From NCBI RefSeq assembly GCF_000188695.1, contig NW_004754917.1, positions 343,668 through 368,667 on the forward strand: a stretch of 25,000 bases of DNA. The letters run 5' to 3'. This document shows, in pieces, positions 9,972 to 19,809 of the stretch (position 1 is its first letter; every line of letters starts with the position of its first letter). Below the pieces are notes generated by a model. The model was given only the letters and a program-made list of their open reading frames with translations. It was not told the DNA's origin and did not search any database. This stretch comes from Salpingoeca rosetta (taxonomy: Eukaryota; Opisthokonta; Choanoflagellata; Craspedida; Salpingoecidae). Position numbers and translations under genes: made by a program.

Positions 9972-12394
9972 ATGGAGAGGAGATCGTACGGGAGTAGGGG
10001 GGGCGGGTATGGCGGGAGCAGAGGTGGCGGGTATGGTGGCGGTCGTGGCGGTCGTGGCGGTCGTGGTGGCGGTCGCGGTGGTTGGCGGTATTCGTCGTCC
10101 GCGGAGTACGGTTCCGCAGAGCATTCACACGGCCAGCGTGCGCGGCACTTGGCCTCGTCACACTCCAAGAGCGGGTTTGGAAAACAGAAACGCGAGCTTC
10201 AGAAACACCACACCGTCAATCACTACAGCGCAATCGTCCAACACCTTGAGGTGTGTTTGGGCGTGTGGCAGTGTTCGACCTGGTATTTGCTGTTGGTCTC
10301 GTGTTGCGGGCACAGTGCTTGTGACAAATGCTGGTTGTTGTTGTTGTTGTTGTTGTCGCATGTGTGTGTGTGTGTGTGTGTGTGCGTGTGTGTGTGTGTG
10401 TGTGCGGATGCACCGACATTGCTTAATCCAAAGCTCTCCTAATTCTGGGCACATCGACATACTGCATATCCTCGAAGTTCACCATCCTTGCCTCCTCCCT
10501 CCCCCAACGCTTGCATATTTCGACCATCTTTGGCGCATACAAGGATCGAGTGGTGCAGCCTGAGGACGACATGCCGCCCGCGCTGCAGCCCCATCCGGCA
10601 TTCACACGCTTTGTACGGTGACAGTGTGTGCATGTTTGTACTTGCTTTACACCGTGTAATGCTTGTTGGCTTTTGTGGTTGAACCATTAGCAGGTCGTGT
10701 GAACCCACTTCCCCCCCCCCACGCTGTTCCTCACTCCGCATCCATCTCGTCGTGCGTCCACGCGGCACTTGTGGCGAAATCATCAGATGAGGCCACCCAC
10801 GGAGATGACACAGAACCCGGCAAACGCCATCACCAAAGATTGCGTGCGCCGGTTGCGCCCGAAAGGCGAAGCCATCAACTCCATCGCGTGGTGCTGCGAG
10901 GTGTGTGTGCCGTGTGTGTGAGTGTGGGTGTGTGTGCGTATGTGTGGGTGTGTGTGCGTATGTGTGAGTGTGTGTGTGCGCGTATGTGTGAGTGTGTGTA
11001 TGATTGTGTACACATGTGTGTGCCGTGTGAGTGTGTATGTGTGCAGTACTGTGCATTGCATGGCTACCTTCCAAACCGTGGCCGTGTCACTAACAAAGGC
11101 GCGAATGTATTGCCACTGTGTGTGTGTGTGTGTGCCCGCCTGCCTGGCTGCCAATTCCTTCCCTATGATGGTGCAGTGGACGCCCGATGGCCGTCGTCTC
11201 ATCTCCGGGCACTCCAGCGGCCATCTCATCATGTGGTACTCGTCAACATTCCACTTTGAAACAATTGTCGAGGTGAGCCGTGCGGTGTGGACCTCACGTG
11301 TGTGCTGTGGGCGTAAAAGCAGATTGTGCTCTTGTGAAGCGCGTGTATGTGTGCGTGTGCGCGCGTATGTGTGCATGTGTAGACAATTGTGTGCTCATAT
11401 ATGTGTGTGCGTTCGGCCGCATGCTTACAAATCCATGTGCGTCCTCGCCCCCGTGTGCCCACCGCCTCCGCTGCTGCGTCGCGCCAGGTCGGCAGCGGTA
11501 TCCGCTCACTCAAGTGGAACAAGGACGGCACATGGATGCTCACGGTGCGCAATTGCCGGCGGGAGTGACCGCGGACGCGGTCGTGGTGACGGAGGTTGCC
11601 GAAGTGGTGGAGACAACGGATGGGGTGGCGGTGATCGGCGAAGAAGCACGTGTTGTGCGTGCGTACATTGTCGAGCCGGAACACTTTCTATACTTCATAC
11701 ACACACTCTCTCTCTCTTCACACACACACACAAACACACACACACACACTCTCTCTCTCTCTCTCTCTTCACACACACACACACATACACGCTTCATACA
11801 CACGCATACCTTTCTGACCTCATCGACTTCACTGCATGCATGCGCTCGTGCGTGCGTGTGTGTGTGTGTGTGTCAGGGCGATGATGAGGGCCGGATTAAG
11901 TACTGGCAGGTCACCATCAAGAACGTGTGCGAATTCAAACCCCACAAGAATCCCATTCGCCAAATCGAGTCAGTTTGGCAGAGTTGGTGATGTGCTGGCA
12001 CGTGTGCGTCTGGATGCCATGGGCTTGCCGCAACATTCTTGCACGCTGTTCCCTTGCATTGATGCGCATGTTCACACCACCTTGCTCTCTCGCTCTCTCG
12101 CTCTCTCGCTCTCTCGCTCACAAAACATACACACCACACACAACACCACACGCCAACAGTTTTTCTCCAAACAACCGCAAGTTCTGCACGTGCTCCGACG
12201 ATAGCACCGTGCGTGTGTTTGACTTTGAGACGTTCAGCGAGGACCGCGTCCTGCGCGGGCACGGCGCTGATGTGCGCACTGTGGCGTGGCACCCCATGCT
12301 CTCCCTCATTGCATCCGGCAGCCACGACAACCAGCAGCCGCTCAAGCTGTGGGACCCGCGGGCCGGCGAGAACCTCGCCACCCTGTACGATGGC

Positions 12395-12428
<34 letters not shown>

Positions 12429-13299
12429 GTGGTGATGATGATGATGAGGGCTGTGTTGTGTTGTCGTGTGCGTGTTTGTATGTGTGTGTATTTGTGTGTT
12501 GCGTGATGATGCGTTGTGTTGCGTGTGCGACGTGGTGGATTGTTCACCGCAAACATCCTTGAATTCACGCCATACCTCCTTCCTGTCCAGGTACAACGTG
12601 CACCGGGACTCTGTGACGAATGTCAAGTGGAGTCCAGACGGCAACGCTCTTCTCTCCGCATCCCGTGACTCCCTGGTGAGGATTACTGCTGCTGCTGCTG
12701 CTGCCGATGGTGGTGGTGGTGGTGGCGGTGGTGGTGGTGGTGATGATGATGATGATGACGATCATGATGATGATGTTGATTGACAAAACCTCACTCAGTA
12801 TGTGTGTGCTGGCTCATTGCAGATTAAGCTGTATGACATTCGAATGATGAAAGAGGTGCACACCTACCGCGCCCACCGCAAGGAAGTCAACTGTAAGTCA
12901 TCAATACAATCGCACACACACACACACACACACTACACCTATAACCACACGCTTTTGCACGTGCGGTCCTTGTATCGTTGTTGTCCAAAGTGGCATCGTC
13001 GCAGTCACTCACCATCCGTGCTACACCACCTACCACTTGCAAACGATCACCACCTCACCACCACCACCACCACCAGCACTGGCGTGGCATCCGCTGTATG
13101 AGGACATGTTTGTGAGCGGCGGCGCTGACGGCGATCTCCACTTCTGGCTCCAAGGGTCCGCACACGCACATACACACACACACACACACACACATACACG
13201 CACACACCACAGGGGAAAGGGATCTGGTTCACTGATGGTCGTACTAATGGTGGTGGTATTGGTGAAATGCTGGCGCGTGTGAAGTCCATACTCGCGACG

Positions 13300-13379
<80 letters not shown>

Positions 13380-13643
13380 TACACAGGACGGAAACGCCGA
13401 TTGGGTCGATGGAGCGTGCGCACGAGGCGCACATCTGGGATCTGTCGTGGCACCCGCTGGGACACGTGCTCGCATCGTCCTCCAATGACCAGTCGCTCAA
13501 GGTGCGCAGGTGATGGAGGAAGGGAAGGGAAGGGAGGGAAGGGAGGATTGGCGATTGTGGGCATGGGAAATGTGATCAAGTGTCAGGCATTCAGGCAGCC
13601 ATGCTCCAACTGCTACACTTGCTCACACACATTCACACACATA

Positions 13644-13718
<75 letters not shown>

Positions 13719-14133
13719 GCACAAACACACGCACATACGAACACACAAACACATGCACGCGACAGTGCTGGGCGCGCAACCTGCCTGGAGATGACATGGT
13801 GTACAACGATGTGGCGGAGAACATCCTCACGGATGAAGTGCGGCAGCACCGCGAGGACCGCACCAGGGCCCTCATCGAAGGTGCGATGGCGCGCGTGTGT
13901 GGATGTGGACGTGTGTGTGTGTATGTGTGATGTGTGTGTTATTCTCCTGACCACCACAATGTTTGTGCTTGTCTCATATTGCGCTTCGACCTGCGACACT
14001 TCATTTTGCGACAGGGGAGGGTCTGCCGACGACGGAACGGGCACAAGCGCCAATGACGGCAGCCATGCCCCACGCCATGCCGGCGCCTTCAAAGCCATCG
14101 TCCGCCTACACCTCCCTGCCCGGCCTTAACTGA
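9972..14133 (+). CDS. WDR33: WDR33/Pfs2 ortholog, WD40 subunit of the cleavage and polyadenylation specificity factor
   Basis: Thirteen exons: 9972-10250, 10544-10612, 10787-10900, 11177-11272, 11488-11544, 11877-11968, 12160-12384, 12591-12675, 12823-12892, 13077-13155, 13387-13501, 13766-13880, 14015-14133. They total 1515 nt, 504 residues and TGA, with all phases consistent. Residues 9-37 form an RGG/GGY box. Residues 69-93 match the human segment that contacts the AAUAAA hexamer: F69 and K71/K73/R74 parallel human F43 and K46/R47. About seven WD40 blades follow (about 140-430), with [45 protein letters not shown] and [18 protein letters not shown], then the family motif CWARNLPGD (human FWTRNRPGD). 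As remembered, the spacing matches the human protein closely across most exon joints. WDR33 with CPSF30 reads the poly(A) signal in the nucleus. The long C-terminal collagen-like region of animal WDR33 is absent; size is close to yeast Pfs2. The start ATG has good context (GAGATGG). Confidence 0.95.
10360..10404. repeat. TG microsatellite in WDR33 intron 1
   Basis: A (GTT)n run followed by TG units lies in the middle of intron 10251-10543. The donor of the same intron is GTGTGT. Confidence 0.9.
10901..11045. repeat. TG microsatellite beginning at the WDR33 exon 3 donor
   Basis: The intron starts directly with GTGTGTGTG and continues as interrupted TG (with GCGTATG and AGTG variants) to about 11045. 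The splice donor is therefore part of the repeat. Confidence 0.9.
11697..11790. repeat. CA and CT microsatellites in WDR33 intron 5
   Basis: Blocks of CA alternate with (CT)n runs. A separate TG run at about 11858-11874 reaches the acceptor TGTCAG at 11876. Intron 11545-11876 is 332 bp, the longest in this gene. Confidence 0.9.
12084..12119. repeat. Tandem 8-bp GCTCTCTC repeat in WDR33 intron 6
   Basis: About four and a half copies of an 8-bp pyrimidine-rich unit lie 41-76 nt upstream of the acceptor at 12159. They supply a polypyrimidine tract on the sense strand. Confidence 0.88.
12394..12447. repeat. (GAT)n microsatellite in WDR33 intron 7
   Basis: GAT triplets with a short GGT break lie just inside the donor GTACGA. 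Read through from exon 7 they would add poly-aspartate and end at a stop near 12562. The splice joint that restores the WD40 frame (GCCACCCT joined to GTACAAC at 12591) shows they are intronic. Confidence 0.88.
12685..12780. repeat. (GCT)n-(GGT)n-(GAT)n triplet microsatellites in WDR33 intron 8
   Basis: Three successive triplet repeats occupy most of the 147-bp intron 12676-12822. This intron lies between the exon ending SASRDSL and the exon starting IKLYDIRM. Confidence 0.9.
13161..13376. repeat. Two CA tracts in WDR33 intron 10
   Basis: CA repeats at about 13161-13206 and a pure 75-bp tract at 13302-13376 lie in intron 13156-13386. The second ends 10 nt before the acceptor ACACAG, so the 3' splice site is effectively the end of the repeat. 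Confidence 0.92.
13624..13755. repeat. CA microsatellite in WDR33 intron 11
   Basis: CA with CAAACA and CGCA interruptions fills the 3' half of intron 13502-13765, ending about 10 nt from the acceptor GCGACAG. Confidence 0.9.
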
Positions 14134-14299
14134 CACACGCTGCTGCTGCTGTTGCTGTCGTGCTGCTGCTATGTCGTGATCTTGTTCGGACTGGTATCAG
14201 TAAATTGCAGAATGCAAGGGCGAGCGACACAAGAGTGAGCGAGTGAGGCATGCAAGGGGAGCAAGCGACAAATTATACAAGAGCGAGCAAGTGAGGTCC

Positions 14300-14339
<40 letters not shown>

Positions 14340-14669
14340 GCACAACAACACGCACGTACGATTGTTGTAGGGAGTTTTTGGGCAATTTTCCAGCCAAACA
14401 GCTGCAGACGACGACAAGCAAGACGAACAAGACGAGCAAGACGAAAGGGTGTGTTTGTTTGGGTGTGTGTGTGCGTGCTTCATGGCTTCTGTCCTTCGTT
14501 TTGCGCGCGAGCATGCATACGTGATACATGTGTGTGGTGGTCGTCGTCATCCTTTGCCTGCTTTATCCTTCCATTTCCACTCGACGCGCGTTGTGGCACT
14601 TGCCGCTCACTGCTGGGATTCCACTTTGTTTCACGTTGCAGGAGGTGCGCTTTTTGAGCTCGTGCCACA
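14134..14669. other. Intergenic region between WDR33 and the RING gene
   Basis: These 536 bp hold the WDR33 3' UTR and the promoter and leader of the next plus-strand gene. They contain an AGTAAA hexamer at 14199-14204 (a possible variant poly(A) signal 66 nt past the stop), an imperfect direct duplication (14213-14250 and 14251-14300), a (CA)n tract at 14301-14337, and a short AAGACGA-type tandem repeat at about 14408-14447. The open frames crossing it have no recognisable domain. Confidence 0.55.
14213..14300. repeat. Imperfect direct duplication of about 38-50 bp
   Basis: Both copies start TGCAAGGG, continue with a GAGC-AGCGACA block, and end AAGAG-GAGC-AGTGAGG. The second copy has an extra AATTATA segment. 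It lies just past the WDR33 stop, next to a CA tract. Confidence 0.7.
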
Positions 14670-15862
14670 ATGAACGGCAGCGTCATGAACGAGGAAGGCG
14701 CGGCCGAGATGCTGCGGCGCTTGGCAGACGGTGAGGTGGTGGTGCGGCAAACAGGGACAGCAACGTGGCTGCTCGGCAGCATTGATCCCACCACTTTCGC
14801 TGCAACGGCCCCAGGGGCGCCTTCCCTGCGCGATTTGCAGGACGCGCCGTCCGAGCTTGTCGAGACATTGCAGCAGCGACTGCAGGAGCTGACGCACGGC
14901 GTGGACTTCACTCAATTGGGTCTTGGCGACGCAGTGCAGGCGCACCCACCACCGCCCGCCACAGCACAAACCAATGACAGCGCAACATCAGCATCAGCAT
15001 CAGCGTCGGCGTCAGACAACTCCAGAGGCAAAACAGGCGCGAAAGCAACGGACAAAGGTAAAGCACAGCAGGACCAGCAGCAACACAAGGCGAACAAAGG
15101 TGGCTCTGATCAACAACAGCCGGCAGCGACAGTGGCAGACGCAAAGCAATCAGCGTCGCCACCGCCGCCAGGGTCATCCACACCAGCTTTGGCTGCCGGT
15201 GCTTCGCAAACTGCATCGGGACCCACCAACATGGACGCAGCAGACCCGCTCCCGCCCGCTGTGTACTCGCTCTCACCAGAGGATGATGGCATGCGCGTGT
15301 TCCTGTACAATGAGCCCATCACAAACGACCCATCCTGCAAGCCGGTGTGTGTGTGTGTCTACGGTTACCAGCGAAGCGCTGTCGCGCATGCATGCATGCA
15401 TGCACGCATGCACGCATTTGTGCACGTGTTGTCTTGTTGTCTTTCGTCTTGTGGTCGCTGTCCACGTTTCGTGCAACCACACACAGTGATGTACACCGTG
15501 CATTCAAGCACTCACATACATTTGCTCCATCTCGCACGCACGCTCACTCTCCATTGCGTGCTGTCCTGTCTGTATTGGCGCAGCCCCCACCCTGTGGCTG
15601 CATCACGGAGCCGTGCCTCAACTGCGGCCGCGAACTCTGCGAGCCAGGTAACACCCGCCAAACATGGCATTGGCAGGGAAACGAGAAACATGTGTTGGCC
15701 ATCATATCCGTCGTGGTGGAAGCTCCGACACTCCGCTCACCTGCTGTGGACGTTTTGTGTTGCACCACCCACGCGTCATCCACACACTACTCACACGCAC
15801 ACACATACATGCACACGCACACACACACACGCACACACACGCACACGCACACACACACACAC

Positions 15863-15948
<86 letters not shown>

Positions 15949-17182
15949 TGTCCGAATGCGGCTGAGCTCGGACACTTTGTGGACGTGTGCGAGAACGGGT
16001 GCACGCGCGTGGAGTGCACAGAGTGCGGCAGCGAGAGCAATTTCCGCGTGTGCGCATACTGCGACACGTCGACATGCACGGGCTGCTACGACCCGCTGGA
16101 CGATTTTCCGCTTGTGGAGCCGTGCGAGGACCGCGTGAACATCAGCTTCTACTCGTGCGACGAGTGCCAGCACACCATCTGCGCAACGTGCTGGTGGATT
16201 GAGGCCCAGGACGAACAGGAGGTGATTGCGCGGTGCGGGCGGTGCGCGAAGCTGCTGTGCTACAAGTGCCGCCAACGCAACGACACCAACGGCTACCAGA
16301 CGATCATGCCAGAGTGCTGGGAGTGCGGCAAGAGCTTCTGTGAGGACTGCAAGTCGCAGTGCTTTGTCGTCTGCCAGAAGAAGGGGCAGGGCACCATCTG
16401 TGATTTTGTGTGCATTGACTGCCGCGGGCATGCGTGTCGCAAGTGCAACCAGGTGCTTGACAGGCAGGCGCGTGCGAAGCTCCACGCCAAGCAGAAGGCG
16501 CGCAGCAAAGCGCTCACAGAGGGCAAGGTCCGCATCTACGCCCCCGCGTTTGGGCGCCACCGCTCGCAGGTGGCGTCCAGCCTTGGCGAGGCAGCAGCCA
16601 AGCGCCGTGGTGGCGGCGGCAGTGGTAATGGTGGCAGTGGCAGTGGTCACGGTGGCGGTGGTGGCGGTGGTCACGGGGACGTACCGCGATCAGAGGCGCA
16701 GCACCAGCGGGAATTGGCGGCACAGGCGGCGCTGGCAGAGGCACAGGCAGAGGCGCTGATTCGAGAGGAGCAGGCAGCCAAGCAGCGGGCAGCGCGACGC
16801 AAGGCAAAGAAGAAGGGCGGTGGGAAGAAGAAGAAGGGGGGTGGTGGTGGTGGTGCGAATGGTGGTGATGAGAGGAAGGAGAAGGAGAAGGAAGGCAGTG
16901 TGAGCGGTGACAAAGGCAAGGGTAAGAAGGAAGGGAAGAAGGGTGGGAAGCAGAGCGGAGGCAAGGCGGAGGCAAAGAACCGGCAATCATCATCGTCGCC
17001 ACCAGCAGCAGACGCAGCTGCTGGCAGTGAGGGCAAGAAGCAGGCGAAGAAGGCGAACGCCAATGCAGCCGCACCAACACAGGAGAAGCAGCAGAAGCAG
17101 GACGGGGGTGACAGCAACGGCAGCAGCAACGGCAGAGCAGCGGCCGCAGACGGCGGCAAGAAGAAACAGCAGCAGCAACATC

Positions 17183-17273
<91 letters not shown>

Positions 17274-17769
17274 GAAAAAGAAGGAGAGTGAGAAGCAAGC
17301 GACGAAGGAGGACGCCGCAGCACTTAAGCGCAAGCAGGAGGAGAAGAAGGCAACCGTAAGCGCAGCGTGCTTGCGGCATGTGCTTGTTTGGACGTGTGTG
17401 TGTGTGTGTGGTTGAGGTGCAGGAGTGAGTCCTTATACAAACGCCTGTACACGACTGACACGTTGTATGCGTGCGTGTGTGTGTTTATGTGCGTATGTGT
17501 GTGCGTTGTGTGTATGTGTGTTTGTGTGTGTGTGTGTGTGTACGTGTGTGTGTGTACGTGTGTGCTTGTGTGTACGTGTGTGTGCATGTGTGTGCGTGTG
17601 TGTGTGTGTGCAGGCTGCTGCTGAGGCGAAGTTGCAGGCTGCTGTTGACACTGGGGACATTCCTCGCATTGAGGCCGCTATCAAGACGGCATCTGCAGCC
17701 GGTATTTCCTGTGCATCCGCGTCAAAGGTCCGTCACACACAGAGGTGGTAGCGATGATGGTGGCACACG

Positions 17770-17840
<71 letters not shown>

Positions 17841-18706
17841 TGAGTGTATGTGTGTTGGCGGTGTTGCATGCACGCATGTAACCATGTGCTCAAATCGAAC
17901 TTGTGCATGTACATCTGCGCGTGCATGTATGTGTGTGTGTACTTCTGTCTCTGCCTCTCACTCTCTCACTGTGTGTGTGTGTGTGTGTGTGCGTGTGTGC
18001 TTTCGTCAGGCGCTGCGTCGTCTTCAGCGCGCTGCTGCTCTTCGCGAGGAAATCAACGCCGCTGTCGACGAGGTAACGCGACATGAGCACGCGTGCACGA
18101 TCACGTGTGTTTGGATGCACACGCGTGCGCGTTTGTATGTTGCTTTTCCGGACTATTGTGCAGGGTGTTGGCTTTGACAGGTCCTGTCGCTATTCGTTGT
18201 TGACATGTGCATGTACATGTGTTGCTGCCACCGTCTGACAGGAGGACAAGGAGAAGATTTTTGACCTCCTGCGTCGTGTCATCGAGTGCTCAAAGAGGTG
18301 CGCACGGCTAATATGTTTGTTTGTTTGTTTGTTTGTTTGTTTGTTTGTGTGTATTTGTGTTGGTGTCTGCTGTCTGTCCTGGGCACTGTGCCGATGCCGC
18401 CTTATCCCCAGCAACACACCAGTGCTCACGCTTCATTATCACCATCACCACAACCACCACCCCCCCCCCCAACAGAATATCGTGTCTGGTGACGGCTGAG
18501 CTGACGGGTGCGCTGCAGCTGATGGACGTGCTGCCCGAAGATATGCGCTCCGCCCTCGTCGACATTGTCCCGCCATCCCGTCAGTCCCCTCGTGCTCGTG
18601 ACGGCGGCTGTAGCATGCGAGAGTGACGGTTGGGAGAAATGTACTGCCTGACCTTCTTGCCACTTCTCTTTCTCTCCCCCCTAACCCTCATCACACTCAC
18701 ACACAC

Positions 18707-18801
<95 letters not shown>

Positions 18802-19271
18802 GCCGTCTTATCGTGTCGCAGACGACCTGCCTGTGCTGCTGTCGCCAGCGGAGCGCGAGGCGTTAGCACGGAAACTGTCGATCCAGGCGAGCGCGGCGCC
18901 AACGCCACCATCATCCACCGCAGCGTCAACGCGACGGTCATCGACCAGCAACGCAGGGGCCACGATCAATGCCACAGCTGCGGTAGGGGGAGCGCACTCA
19001 ACGTCAACATCCAATGCACCTGCCCGCCACAGCAACGGCCACGACAACAACGGGCTCGTTGGGGGCAGTAGTAACAGCAGCAGTGGCAGCAATGGTGGTG
19101 GTAGTGGTGGCGGCGCTGTGTTTGCTAATGGACAGCAGCAGCCTGCGATTGGCGGCATCAGCAGTGACAGCTGGCTCTCCGCCGTGGAAAACCCGGCGTT
19201 CCCCGTCTGCCTCGCACCAGAGTGCCAGACAGAGGTGTGTGTGTGTGTGTGTGTGTGTGTTTGTGCGTGAA

Positions 19272-19314
<43 letters not shown>

Positions 19315-19769
19315 ATGTGTGTGAATATGTGTGAATATGTGTGTGTGTGAGCGTGTGAATGTGAACGTGTGTGTGTGTGTTTGTGTTGATGTATGTGTGT
19401 GCATATGTGTGTGCGTATGTGTGTGTCCGTGTGAGCGTGTATGTGTGCGTGTGAGCGTGTGTGTGCATGTGAGCGTGTGTGTGTGCCTGGCAGCGGCCGA
19501 ATGCGGCCGAATGCGGCAGAGTGCGAGTGAGTGCGTGGTGCGAGCGAGCGAGAGGCGTCTTCTCAACCACGACAATGCATGCATGCATGCATCCATCACC
19601 GTTTGTCGTTTGTTGTGGCAGGCGACGGAGTTTCTCCAGTCGGACGACGAGGAAGAGTCGGCGCCGATGGTGTTTGAGGATCCCGTCGCGCTCCGCTCCT
19701 ACGACGTCGCCCGCGCCCGCATGAAGACAGTGGTCAGTGGCACATACGCAGAGTGAACATGCTTGTATT

Positions 19770-19809
<40 letters not shown>

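Noticed and set aside
12376..12562. Read-through of WDR33 exon 7 into a poly-aspartate tail
   Set aside because: Splicing at GTACGA restores the WD40 frame in exon 8, with residues matching the conserved family spacing. The tail would truncate the propeller.
16514..17323. Minus-strand frame rich in valine, histidine and serine
   Set aside because: It is the antisense of the Lys/Gly/Gln-rich exon of the RING gene; the poly-Val is the reverse of the CAA tract.
18678..18690. CTAACCCTCA as a telomere-like motif
   Set aside because: A single occurrence, not tandem, within a pyrimidine-rich part of an intron.
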